Shown: positions 4,845 through 11,783 of the stretch, piece after piece
Layout of the letters: each line of letters opens with the position of its first letter
Position numbering within the stretch: position 1 is the first letter of the stretch
From: a virus
Virus record (IMG/VR): IMGVR_UViG_3300025421_000060
Span: 1 to 26,804 of that record
Length of the DNA: 26,804 nt
Direction: 5' to 3' (one strand)
Position numbers and translations under genes: made by a program
Notes under the pieces: model-generated
What the model saw: the letters and a program-made list of their open reading frames with translations, nothing else
Databases searched by the model: none
Told to the model about the DNA's origin: nothing

Positions 4845-6577
4845 ACCCCGTCGTCCAACGCCTTCTCGGTGCCAACAAAGATCAACGTCGTGAAATCCTG
4901 ACCGGGCTGAAGCCCGAGGAACTCGCCATCGTGTTCCGAGAGTTGGAGGAGATCGAGCGCACCCCGCCCCGCCGGTGGTTCTGCGCCCGTGAAACCTGCA
5001 ACGGCAACCCCCATGTGGGATTTCACTGGTGCGAGCACCCCATTGACGGACAGCACACGCCGTTCTGCAAGCACGCTCGAACCCCGCAGCGACCACCCGC
5101 CGACGAGTCCAATACAAGCCCGTGGCTCACATGGTTTTTCAGCGGCGGTCGTGGGACGGGCAAGACACGAGCCGGAGCGGAGTGGGTTTTGGACTTGGTG
5201 TGGAACCAAGGCTACAAGCGCATCGCCCTCGTAGGCCGAACCCCTGCCGATGTTCGAGATGTGATGATCTACGGGGACAGCGGCATTATGAACTGCTCCC
5301 CGCCCAATGTGCGCCCACAGCACGAGCCGACGAAGCGGCGGCTGATCTGGCCGAACGGCGCACAGGCGTTCACCTACTCCGCTGCCGCCCCCTCGCAGTT
5401 GCGTGGTCCGCAGCACGACGCAGCGTGGTGTGTTTTGGAAGGCGAACTCGTGACGACCGCTCGGGGTGAAATCCCCATCGAACAAGTCGTTGTCGGCGAT
5501 CTCGTCGCCACCCGTGATGGCTGGAAGCAAGTCCTCGCCGCCACAATGACGAACCCTGACGCAGAGGTGCTGGAAATCCACACCGAGTCGGGCAATGTCC
5601 TGCGGTGCACCCCGAACCACCGTGTCTGGGTCAATGGGGACTGGGTGCTCGCCGAGAGCATCGTTCCAAGCGATAGAGTGCTGGCATGGATTTCACATAC
5701 GGACCCGCAGCGTGGATCGAGTGGGACGGAAGCCGCTGGCACCGTTCCAAAAGCGGCTACTACAAAGACCGGACAGGGAGCCTGCTTCATGTCGTCGTGT
5801 GGGAGCACTGCAACGGAAGGCGGCTCACGCCTGACGAGATCGTGCACCACATCGACCACAACCCCTCCAACAACACACCCGACAACCTGCGGGTCATGCT
5901 GCGAGCCGACCACATCAGGCTCCATATGGAGGAGCGTGGCTTCACGGCTCAGCCGGGTCTTGCCAAGATGGGTGCCGAAGCACTTTGGAAGAACCGCAAG
6001 CCACAGCCCGTCGTCTGCGATCAGTGTGGAACTCACTACGAAAGCGTCGGTATGCGAGCGAGGTTCTGCTCCAAAGCCTGTAGCAACGAGCACCTCCGTC
6101 TCCGCCGTATTTCAGAACGGGCAGAGAGGCGCAGTTTACGATCTCACGGTTGAGGGAGCACACGAGTTCTTCGCTGGCGGCATCCTCGTCCACAACTGCG
6201 ACGAGTTGGCAGCGTGGACCGATGCTCCAAAGGGCGACACCTTGGACACGAGTTGGAACAACCTCATGCTTGGACTTCGCCTCGGACAGATGCCTCGATG
6301 CCTCGTGACCACGACCCCGAAGCGGGTCAAGTTGGTTCGGCAAGTCATGGAGCGGCGCACCACGGTCGTCACGAACGGCTCGACCTACGAGAACCTCGAC
6401 AACCTCGCTCCGGCGTTCCGTGAGCAGGTGCTCGCTTCGTATGAGGGCACACGGATCGGCGAGCAGGAACTCAAAGGTGTCCTGCTGACCGATGTGGAAG
6501 GTGCGCTGTGGACGATGGAGATGATCGACAACGCCCGTGGTGAGTTTTGGAAGCCAGCCATGTTGGAACCGGCATGA
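4841..6577 (+). CDS. terL: Terminase large subunit, ATPase part, interrupted by an intein
   Basis: A 578-residue precursor that powers DNA packaging. Residues 101-109 (SGGRGTGKT) are the Walker A loop. The extein stops at AAW196, an intein fills residues 197-452, and the extein resumes with CDELAAW, so splicing would rebuild the Walker B motif around AWCDELAAW. Motif III-like CLVTTTPKR follows. Splicing leaves about 322 residues. An N-terminal Cys/His-rich stretch (C48, C53, C64, C76) could bind zinc, which is unusual. The ORF stops after the ATPase domain; the nuclease domain is the next gene, overlapping as ATGA. The start overlaps the 33-residue gene. Confidence 0.9.
   Translation: MNPVVQRLLGANKDQRREILTGLKPEELAIVFRELEEIERTPPRRWFCARETCNGNPHVGFHWCEHPIDGQHTPFCKHARTPQRPPADESNTSPWLTWFFSGGRGTGKTRAGAEWVLDLVWNQGYKRIALVGRTPADVRDVMIYGDSGIMNCSPPNVRPQHEPTKRRLIWPNGAQAFTYSAAAPSQLRGPQHDAAWCVLEGELVTTARGEIPIEQVVVGDLVATRDGWKQVLAATMTNPDAEVLEIHTESGNVLRCTPNHRVWVNGDWVLAESIVPSDRVLAWISHTDPQRGSSGTEAAGTVPKAATTKTGQGACFMSSCGSTATEGGSRLTRSCTTSTTTPPTTHPTTCGSCCEPTTSGSIWRSVASRLSRVLPRWVPKHFGRTASHSPSSAISVELTTKASVCERGSAPKPVATSTSVSAVFQNGQRGAVYDLTVEGAHEFFAGGILVHNCDELAAWTDAPKGDTLDTSWNNLMLGLRLGQMPRCLVTTTPKRVKLVRQVMERRTTVVTNGSTYENLDNLAPAFREQVLASYEGTRIGEQELKGVLLTDVEGALWTMEMIDNARGEFWKPAMLEPA
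5674..5679 (+). promoter_or_regulatory. Possible leaderless -10 box of the nested HNH gene
   Basis: TAGAGT lies exactly six bases before ATG 5686 of the nested endonuclease ORF, the same spacing seen at several other starts in the window. It lies inside intein coding sequence, so it may be chance, but no other translation signal for the ORF is obvious. Confidence 0.35.
5686..6153 (+). CDS. HNH homing endonuclease nested out of frame in the intein
   Basis: A 155-residue HNH endonuclease. The core is EIVHHIDHNPSNNTPDNLRV (residues 51-70), with DHIRLH after it, followed by a C-terminal zinc site CDQC...FCSKAC (Cys111, 114, 128, 132). The N-terminal WIEWDGSRWHR...GYY segment is common in phage HNH proteins. 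It lies wholly within the intein but in the -1 frame relative to the terminase, which stays open across it. Homing endonucleases in inteins are normally fused in frame. It has its own ATG with a TAGAGT six bases upstream. Expression is inferred. Confidence 0.8.
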   Translation: MDFTYGPAAWIEWDGSRWHRSKSGYYKDRTGSLLHVVVWEHCNGRRLTPDEIVHHIDHNPSNNTPDNLRVMLRADHIRLHMEERGFTAQPGLAKMGAEALWKNRKPQPVVCDQCGTHYESVGMRARFCSKACSNEHLRLRRISERAERRSLRSHG

Positions 6578-7203
6578 TTGAAATACACCCCGAGCAGTTC
6601 ACCAAAATCGTCATCGGTGTTGACCCTGCCATCACCTCGGGCGAGGACGCAGACGAAACGGGCATCATCGTTGTCGCCTCCGGTCCCCACCAGCCCTCGA
6701 CTTGTGTGATACCATCCTGCACCGCTCACGGCTACGTCCTGCAAGATGCCACGCCGCCCAAGTCCAACAAGAACTCCATTGACCGGTGGGTGAAGGTTGT
6801 CGTGGACCTCTACGACGAATGGAACGCCAACATCATCGTCGTTGAGAACAACGCCGGACGGGAACTTTTGGAAATGGCCTTGCGGACAGTGCGCTCCGAC
6901 TTGCCGATCCACCGCCCCAACGCCATCGAGAACAAGAAGGCACGAGCGGAACCTATCGTGGCTCTCTACGAGCAGGGGCGCATCCACCATGTAGGCGACC
7001 CGTTGCAGTTCGCCGAGTTGGAGGAACAGATGACGACATGGGTTCCAAAAGAGGGGAGCGGGCGAGGCTCGAAATCGCCTGACCGTGTGGACGCTCTCGT
7101 GTGGGCGTTGGCTGAACTCAACCTACAGGGCAAGAAGCCGAAGCAGGGAGTATCTGCCATCGCTCCCATCGGGCTGATGCAGAACAACGTCTGGTCGATT
7201 TGA
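6574..7203 (+). CDS. Terminase large subunit, nuclease part
   Basis: A 209-residue RNase H-like nuclease domain: IVIGVDPAITSGEDADETG (Asp17), NIIVVENNAGRELL (Glu91) and KSPDRVDALVWALAEL (Asp170/Asp173) supply the acidic metal-binding residues of terminase nucleases, which cut the concatemer during packaging. Normally this domain is fused to the ATPase. Here ATG 6574 overlaps the ATPase stop as ATGA, so the two would be made by coupled translation, or by a -1 shift. ATPase plus nuclease lengths add up to a normal terminase. A strong hairpin follows the gene. Confidence 0.85.
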   Translation: MIEIHPEQFTKIVIGVDPAITSGEDADETGIIVVASGPHQPSTCVIPSCTAHGYVLQDATPPKSNKNSIDRWVKVVVDLYDEWNANIIVVENNAGRELLEMALRTVRSDLPIHRPNAIENKKARAEPIVALYEQGRIHHVGDPLQFAELEEQMTTWVPKEGSGRGSKSPDRVDALVWALAELNLQGKKPKQGVSAIAPIGLMQNNVWSI

Positions 7204-7208
7204 ACGGC

Positions 7209-7249
7209 AAGCGACGGAGGCCGAGTGGCATCTCGAACCTCCGTCGCTT
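7209..7249. terminator. Bidirectional hairpin between convergent genes
   Basis: AAGCGACGGAGG (7209-7220) and CCTCCGTCGCTT (7238-7249) form a perfect 12-bp stem with a small inner stem (CGAG/CTCG) in the loop. It lies between the end of the rightward terminase nuclease gene and the end of the leftward HTH gene, so it can stop transcription from both sides. Confidence 0.8.
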
Positions 7250-7272
7250 TCGGTTCCCGTAGTCAGGAGGGA

Positions 7273-7653
7273 CTATGGGACGATCAGGACTTCCTGAGTT
7301 GCAGGAGCCGTGTAGTGCTCGATGGCACGCTTGGCGTAGCGGTAAGCCGTAGGCTCACTGATGCCAAACGCCTTCGCCAACGGAGCGATGCGCTGCCCAG
7401 CGACAACACTTTGGTTGAAGGCATCGAGCCGTGCGCCGGTCAAAGCCCGGTAGGGACGACGCTTGCGGCTCACCTTGCGGGCACGGGGAACAACCGCCTT
7501 CGGCACAACCGCTGCCGTGGGTTTCGTGTTTGCGCTCGGAGCGGTGAGTCCTTGCAGGACGGTGGCAACCAACTTCGTTGCCTGCGCCTTGTCGCCGTTC
7601 AGCAGGACGATGATGGCTTCGCTCATTTGCGATGCGAGAGTTTCGGTAGTCAT
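7273..7653 (-). CDS. HTH DNA-binding protein
   Basis: A 126-residue protein with a helical N-terminus, an Ala/Pro-rich linker, a basic stretch (ARKVSRKRRPYRALT) and a C-terminal helix-turn-helix (IAPLAKAFGISEPTAYRYAK). The start at 7653 follows a perfect AGGAGGTGA. A longer frame upstream to 7986 overlaps the next gene and lacks support. It is the last gene of the amidoligase cluster, so it may be a regulator or DNA-targeting subunit for it. Confidence 0.75.
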   Translation of the reverse strand: MTTETLASQMSEAIIVLLNGDKAQATKLVATVLQGLTAPSANTKPTAAVVPKAVVPRARKVSRKRRPYRALTGARLDAFNQSVVAGQRIAPLAKAFGISEPTAYRYAKRAIEHYTAPATQEVLIVP

Positions 7654-7691
7654 AGAAATCACCTCCTCATGACTGGTCGCTTGTAGATAGG

Positions 7692-8021
7692 TCATTCGAC
7701 ACCGTTCCATGCGGCGGAGAAATCCCACGCTTCTTGGAGCACGTCGTTCGGCTTTTGTCCGGTGACGGAGAGTTCGATGATGCCGTATTCCGCCAACTTG
7801 GCGAGGAACACCTCGTCCTCCATGTCGTCGTTGAGCAGAACCCGATACTGCATGAACAGCCGATAAGCGATGCCACGCTTCGGGTGCTTGTGATCCATTG
7901 GGTTGTGTGACCGCTCGCCGATGGTGGCGAGAATGTCGAAGGCGGAGGGAGCGGTAAAGGTTTCGCCGCCCCACACCACCGTCCAAAGAGCCTTGGGTGG
8001 ATACATGACGGGGACATTCAT
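7692..8021 (-). CDS. Hypothetical protein coupled to the amidotransferase
   Basis: A 109-residue protein starting MNVPVMYPPKALWTVVWGGE with no domain I can name. The start at 8021 overlaps the amidotransferase stop (ATGA) and follows AAGGAG within that gene. Such tight coupling suggests it works with the amidotransferase and amidoligase, perhaps as a substrate, carrier or partner. Its middle (RLFMQYRVLLNDDMEDEVFLAKLAE) is helical. Confidence 0.75.
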   Translation of the reverse strand: MNVPVMYPPKALWTVVWGGETFTAPSAFDILATIGERSHNPMDHKHPKRGIAYRLFMQYRVLLNDDMEDEVFLAKLAEYGIIELSVTGQKPNDVLQEAWDFSAAWNGVE

Positions 8022-8752
8022 GATGCGATCTCCTTCTTGCTCTGACCGATCTCGAAGCAGTCGGCGATATCGCCGTTGCGGATACGGAGGTAGGTCATCG
8101 GCTCGACTTCTTCGACCCACGACAGTTCCACGCCCGACCGCTGCGTGCCCTGCACGAGCAGAGGCATGGTGGAGGCGAACACGATGGAACCCTTCGCCGT
8201 TGCGCCGAGCACGAGCGGGCTGCCGTCCACACGAGCGAGGTGCAGGTCACGCTTGTCTCGTGCGTCCAGCCACGCCAGCGCAGCACGACCTTGGAGCGAG
8301 CGCAGCACATCGGCAGGGTGGTAAACGGTTTGGTCGATCAGGGCGAAGGCTGCTTCGCTGTCCACCTCAGCACGACGCTGCGCTCCGAGGTGCGAGAACA
8401 CCGCATCGTCGTTGCTCAGAACGCCGTTGTGCACGCCCACGATCTTGCCGCTGACGATGGGGTGGTTGTTGCCGTTGTTCTGCGGCGAACCCTGCGTAGC
8501 CCAACGGGTGTGCAGGACAGCACGCCGAGTGGACTTCGGCATGGACTTCAGATACGGCTCGAACAGCCGAGAGGGAACGGGAGCCTTGCTCACATGGATA
8601 CCCGCTACCTTTGTCTCTTTGTCGATCTGCACCCACGCTGCTCCGGTGGCATCACGGCCACGAGAAGCGATCTCATTGAGAAGGGACATGGACAACTTCC
8701 GTGCGTCCAACTTCTCATCTTGGTTCAAACAAAATCCTGCGATGCCACACAT
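8018..8752 (-). CDS. Class II glutamine amidotransferase
   Basis: A 244-residue Ntn-hydrolase-type glutaminase. The N-terminal MCGIAGF gives the nucleophile Cys2; SRGRDATG (30-37), LHTRWATQG (80-88), NNHPI with His97, and GVHNG (106-110) match the substrate-binding loops of the GlmS/PurF/AsnB glutaminase domain. No second catalytic domain is present, so the ammonia it releases must be used by a partner. The nearby amidoligase is the obvious candidate. AAAGGA precedes the start, and a promoter may lie just upstream (8787-8815). Confidence 0.88.
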   Translation of the reverse strand: MCGIAGFCLNQDEKLDARKLSMSLLNEIASRGRDATGAAWVQIDKETKVAGIHVSKAPVPSRLFEPYLKSMPKSTRRAVLHTRWATQGSPQNNGNNHPIVSGKIVGVHNGVLSNDDAVFSHLGAQRRAEVDSEAAFALIDQTVYHPADVLRSLQGRAALAWLDARDKRDLHLARVDGSPLVLGATAKGSIVFASTMPLLVQGTQRSGVELSWVEEVEPMTYLRIRNGDIADCFEIGQSKKEIAS

Positions 8753-8786
8753 GGATTTTTCCTTTCGGTTTGGGGTCGGTTGCTAT

Positions 8787-8815
8787 AGGATACTACAGTT
8801 CCCACCCCCTCGCAA
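8787..8815 (-). promoter_or_regulatory. Candidate promoter of the amidotransferase gene
   Basis: On the - strand TTGCGA (8815-8810), 17 bases, TATCCT (8792-8787). The -35 lies inside the loop and stem of the preceding hairpin, so transcription of the amidoligase could interfere with it. Confidence 0.4.
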
Positions 8816-8832
8816 GTTGAGAGGGTGGGAAC
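8798..8832 (-). terminator. Hairpin after the amidoligase gene
   Basis: GTTCCCACCC (8798-8807) and GGGTGGGAAC (8823-8832) form a 10-bp stem, extended by CTC/GAG after one mismatch, with a 7-base loop. It begins eight bases past the amidoligase stop. No T-run is visible. It may terminate or attenuate, separating amidoligase from amidotransferase expression. Confidence 0.65.
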
Positions 8833-8839
8833 CTTACTG

Positions 8840-9877
8840 CTAGTTCGCTGCTGCGAACCGTGCTGCTCGCTGCGAGAGGAACTGACGGCTCTCACTGTCG
8901 AGGTCAAGCCCACCGAGCAACTCGTCAATGTTGGCGTAAGCCGTCTGGTTGCCGGCGATGCCAGCCTCGACGATGGCGAGCACGAAGCAAATCCACTGAA
9001 CAGCCTTCTTGCCGTTGAGCGTGCCTTGGTGCTGACGGAACTCAATGGTTCCGTATCGGGCGTAAGCGTTGAGGTTGATCGTGCGGTACTTCTCACGGTG
9101 CTGCGTCGCCCGACGGATAGCGTGACGAGTGACCGCCTGACGGATTTCCTCGAACGCTCCACCGGCGATGCGCTGGTTCGTGGTCGGGACGATCTCCCGA
9201 GCGTAGAAGGCGTTGCGACGGCTCGGCGGAACCAACCCGTTGATGATGGCTTGGTTCATGGCGTAGAGGTCGAAGATGCTCATGATCTGAGCACCGGTCA
9301 AACCGTCCATGCCAACGTGCAAGTGGAAGCCACACTGCATATCCACATGACCACCTGCGCCCATGATGGCGGTGAGTGCGGTCATGACCGCCTGCAAGCC
9401 ATCCTGACCACGGAGGATCGGGCTGACCAACTCGCAGCCGGAAGCCACCGAAGCATCGGGCACGATCTTCCACATGGTCGAAACATCGTGGCGGTAGTGG
9501 GTCGCTGACTCCACATCCACCCCTGCGTCACGAAGCGTGCGGATAGCACTCTGCATGGACAAGCCCTTGAACTCGAACTCACAACCGAAGGTGCGGTTAG
9601 AGGGGATCGAGGGAACGCCGCTGACCGTGGCAACCGGAGCGACCGATGCGACCGATGCGACCGCCTGCGTCACCTGACCCTGACGGCTGCGAGCGGCACG
9701 GCAGGCTTCCGATGCGCCCTGTGCTGCACGGTAGCCCAGTCGCTGTGCGATGGTGGCGTAGGAGTATCCGGCTTCACGGAGGGCAAGCGCCCTGTCTTGA
9801 CGAGCGTGCGTCGCCGAGGTGTTCCGAGCGGAGATGCGGCTCGGGCGGTACTGCGCTGGGCGGTTCGTTGCGGGCAT
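8840..9877 (-). CDS. Amidoligase (COOH-NH2 ligase) with N-terminal HTH
   Basis: A 345-residue protein. The main domain has the glutamine-synthetase-like amidoligase pattern: FGCEFEF (97-103), MWKIVPDAS with GCELVSPIL (135-155), GGHVDMQCGFHLHVGM (175-190) and YGTIEFRQHQGTLN (275-288), holding the acidic and His residues that bind ATP and metal. This family forms amide or isopeptide bonds, often with Glu or Gln. Residues 27-50 (ALREAGYSYATIAQRLGY) look like a helix-turn-helix, an unusual fusion. Start 9877 follows GGGAGA. The promoter is at 9920-9948. An amidotransferase follows downstream. Confidence 0.85.
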   Translation of the reverse strand: MPATNRPAQYRPSRISARNTSATHARQDRALALREAGYSYATIAQRLGYRAAQGASEACRAARSRQGQVTQAVASVASVAPVATVSGVPSIPSNRTFGCEFEFKGLSMQSAIRTLRDAGVDVESATHYRHDVSTMWKIVPDASVASGCELVSPILRGQDGLQAVMTALTAIMGAGGHVDMQCGFHLHVGMDGLTGAQIMSIFDLYAMNQAIINGLVPPSRRNAFYAREIVPTTNQRIAGGAFEEIRQAVTRHAIRRATQHREKYRTINLNAYARYGTIEFRQHQGTLNGKKAVQWICFVLAIVEAGIAGNQTAYANIDELLGGLDLDSESRQFLSQRAARFAAAN

Positions 9878-9919
9878 CTTGTTCTCCCTGTCCGTATCGG
9901 CCTTGTTGCCGACAAACAA

Positions 9920-9948
9920 ACTGTAGCAGGGTTGAGTAGTGCGTGCAA
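9920..9948 (-). promoter_or_regulatory. Amidoligase promoter with CTCAAC element
   Basis: On the - strand TTGCAC (9948-9943), 17 bases, TACAGT (9925-9920). The spacer contains CTACTCAAC ending five bases before the -10. The same CTCAAC-N5-TANAGT arrangement occurs before the cyclotransferase gene, at 26624-26640 and at 24264-24280. Confidence 0.75.
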
Positions 9949-9983
9949 GTCATTTGGAAACCCTTGCAAATAAAGGGCTTTAC

Positions 9984-10012
9984 GCTTTCTCTGCAACAAG
10001 CCATGAGAAAGC
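9984..10012. repeat. 8-bp inverted repeat in the divergent intergenic region
   Basis: GCTTTCTC (9984-9991) and GAGAAAGC (10005-10012) enclose 13 bases. It lies between the divergent amidoligase and 10188 genes, where a regulator site or a small structured leader would fit. The surrounding 310-base gap (9878-10187) otherwise holds promoters only. Confidence 0.4.
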
Positions 10013-10058
10013 CATCGAGAGTTGCCAACGGCGATCCTCATGCGCCCACTCAAAAGAC

Positions 10059-10087
10059 TTGACGCTATCTGTCTAGTGTGATACAAG
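10059..10087 (+). promoter_or_regulatory. Weaker candidate promoter
   Basis: TTGACG (10059-10064), 17 bases, TACAAG (10082-10087). The -35 is good and the -10 poor. It lies 58 bases upstream of a better promoter with the same -35, so it may be a second start site or an old duplicate. Confidence 0.3.
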
Positions 10088-10116
10088 CCGCCGGACAGAA
10101 AATCCCTCACTATGAT

Positions 10117-10145
10117 TTGACGACTAAACCGTAGTTGTGTATCAT
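10117..10145 (+). promoter_or_regulatory. Promoter of the 10188-10642 operon
   Basis: TTGACG (10117-10122), 17 bases, TATCAT (10140-10145), close to the sigma-70/SigA consensus at optimal spacing. Predicted transcription would begin near 10152, giving a short leader with GGGAGAGAG before ATG 10188. Confidence 0.75.
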
Positions 10146-10187
10146 GGCGAAGCAGTGCAGCGACCACCTACTACACGGGAGAGAGAC

Positions 10188-10391
10188 ATGGCTTACACAG
10201 GCGAGGAAGCAACTGCCCTAGAAAAGGCATCGGCGTATCTTGCCGATATTGCTTGGCCGGAGGGTTCGAGCGAAGTTCAGTGCGAAGCAGCGATGGTGCT
10301 GTCGGTGGAACTCGGACGGCTCGCCCGTTCGCTCCCTGCCACGCTCGTCCTCGGTGAGGATCACAGCGAGAAGGTGGAGGTGGTGCTGTGA
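10188..10391 (+). CDS. Hypothetical small acidic protein
   Basis: Sixty-seven residues (MAYTGEEATALEKASAYLAD...), helical and acidic, function unknown. ATG 10188 follows GGGAGAGAG; the longer frame from 10137 would start upstream of the expected transcription start and is not used. Its stop overlaps the next start as GTGA. Confidence 0.7.
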   Translation: MAYTGEEATALEKASAYLADIAWPEGSSEVQCEAAMVLSVELGRLARSLPATLVLGEDHSEKVEVVL

Positions 10392-10642
10392 CGAAGGCAA
10401 AGCATGGTCGCAAGCGTCGGCTCCGTTGGAAGCCGTGGGCGAAGTGGGTTCACCTCGGAGCCTTCACTTGGGCAGCAGCCTTCGTGTCGTTCCGAGCGGA
10501 CAGACTAAACGCTCGCACCTTCGATGGTCAGTTGTTCCTCAGTGCTATGTGGACGGTCATCATCTACGCCGTCCTCACGCTGGTTCTCGGGTTCCTGATC
10601 TCGACGAGCGAGAAGCATCCGAGCGGAGACTACGAGGGCTGA
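10388..10642 (+). CDS. Small membrane protein with two predicted helices
   Basis: Eighty-four residues: a basic N-terminus (MTKAKHGRKRRLRWKPWAKW), a first hydrophobic segment around WVHLGAFTWAAAFVSF and a second around AMWTVIIYAVLTLVLGFLI. It starts with GTG coupled to the previous gene. Its 3' end overlaps the end of the convergent glycosyltransferase gene by 13 bases. Function unknown; a membrane-level superinfection or host-takeover role would be a guess. Confidence 0.7.
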   Translation: MTKAKHGRKRRLRWKPWAKWVHLGAFTWAAAFVSFRADRLNARTFDGQLFLSAMWTVIIYAVLTLVLGFLISTSEKHPSGDYEG

Positions 10643-11769
10643 GCGACCGGCGGCTGAGGCTGCTGCGGAACGATCCCGTTCTTCGCATCGAGGAACATCG
10701 TCAGGTTCATGAATAGGCGGCTGCGTTCGGGGCACTGTAGGCGAAGTGCCTCGTTCGTCGCTGCGATGGCATCGTCGAGCATACCGAGGTTGCCGTAGCA
10801 TACGGCGAGCCGGTCATGAGGGAGCCAAGTGTAGCACGTTTCCAAAACGAAACCCTCGATGGGTCGCACCATGCCGACGCACGCCTTGTAGAACGCCATC
10901 GCAGATCGCCAGTTCTGCTTCTCGTAGGCGAGGTCGCCGAGAGCCATGAACGCTTCGGCACGGCTCGCATCAAATCGGAGCGCACGAAAATACGCATCGC
11001 ACGACGCTTCCTCCGAACCGAGTTGGCGGTGGCAGTTGCCGAGCGAGATCAGGCTGTCGTAATGCTCCCATGAAAAATAGTTCATGTTGAGGAAGTGGTC
11101 GTAGGCTTCCACCGCTTCAGCCCACCGCTTGTGGTCACGCAGTTCGTTGGCGTAGTAGTAGGCGGTGCGGGTCGTGGTGTCGCCCTCGTCGAGGAGCCGC
11201 CGCAAAATCTTGATGTTGCGCTCCGTCGGTGCGTTGTTCAGTGCGAGCGGGTCGTCCACCCATGCGTCCTGCCAGAGCATTGCGTTTTGGTTCGAGAAAT
11301 CGAGATACTCGTGAACCGCCCCGATCCACTGCGTCCCCGTCGCCTTGCGAAACACACGGGGCGTGTTGAACTTGAACACCACGGCTCCGTCGTCGGTGAT
11401 GCCTCGGTTGATGTTGCACCACACGAAGTCCACCTTCTCGACCGTCTTGGCGAGGTGGTCTTTGAGCGAGAGGAAGCCAGAGGAAGCCTTGGGCGGGATA
11501 ATGTCGCCACAGTCGAGCCAGATGATCCACTTGCCCCGGCAGTGTTTGATGGCCTCGTTGCGGGCTGCCGAAAAATCGTCGATCCACTCAAAGTGAAATA
11601 CCCGTGCCCCATGCGCCTTGGCGATGGCAACCGTATCGTCGGTGGAACCGGTGTCCACCACCACGAGTTCGTCGCAGAACACCTTTGCGCTTTCGAGCGT
11701 CTGAGCGATGTGCTCAGCCCCGTTCTTGACGATCACGCTCAGCGACCAGTTGATCGGTCCGTTCCCCAT
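10630..11769 (-). CDS. GT2-family glycosyltransferase with TPR-like C-terminus
   Basis: A 379-residue protein. The N-terminal GT-A domain shows LSVIVKNGAEHIAQTLES, VVVDTGSTDDTVAIAK (36-51), FSAARNEAIKHCRGKWIIWLDCGD (the last acidic pair in the place of the DxD metal motif). From about residue 190 the sequence becomes helical repeats of TPR type (TAYYYANELRDHKRWAEAVEAY, AFMALGDLAYEKQNWRSAM). SunS-like and phage GT2-TPR proteins glycosylate proteins or DNA. The start follows AGGAGAGG. It lies downstream of two DNA methyltransferases, so a DNA or virion modification role is possible. Confidence 0.85.
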   Translation of the reverse strand: MGNGPINWSLSVIVKNGAEHIAQTLESAKVFCDELVVVDTGSTDDTVAIAKAHGARVFHFEWIDDFSAARNEAIKHCRGKWIIWLDCGDIIPPKASSGFLSLKDHLAKTVEKVDFVWCNINRGITDDGAVVFKFNTPRVFRKATGTQWIGAVHEYLDFSNQNAMLWQDAWVDDPLALNNAPTERNIKILRRLLDEGDTTTRTAYYYANELRDHKRWAEAVEAYDHFLNMNYFSWEHYDSLISLGNCHRQLGSEEASCDAYFRALRFDASRAEAFMALGDLAYEKQNWRSAMAFYKACVGMVRPIEGFVLETCYTWLPHDRLAVCYGNLGMLDDAIAATNEALRLQCPERSRLFMNLTMFLDAKNGIVPQQPQPPVAQPS

Positions 11770-11783
11770 AGTGAAATCCTCTC

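Larger units (their letters stand above)
5429..6196 (+). other. Intein within the terminase ATPase gene
   Basis: The intein begins at Cys197 (CVLEGELVTTARGEIPIEQ, block A), has block B at GNVLRCTPNHRVWV (the T-x-x-H splicing motif), and ends with block F VYDLTVEGAHEFFAGG and block G ILVHN, followed by Cys+1. All residues needed for canonical splicing are visible: Cys1, block B His, terminal His-Asn and Cys+1. Between blocks B and F, about 145 residues are Ser/Thr-rich without a domain; that DNA encodes an HNH endonuclease in another frame. Insertion at a conserved ATPase motif is typical of inteins. Confidence 0.9.

Noticed and set aside
4289-5620. A 443-codon open frame on the - strand across the terminase
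   Set aside because: It is antisense to a clear ATPase and intein, has no motif and no ribosome site; long antisense frames are common in GC-rich DNA.
5670-6160. A frameshift fusion making an in-frame intein endonuclease
   Set aside because: A single shift into the HNH frame would end at its stop and lose the C-terminal splicing half; two opposite shifts would be needed and no slippery sites are clear. It remains possible only as a sequencing error.
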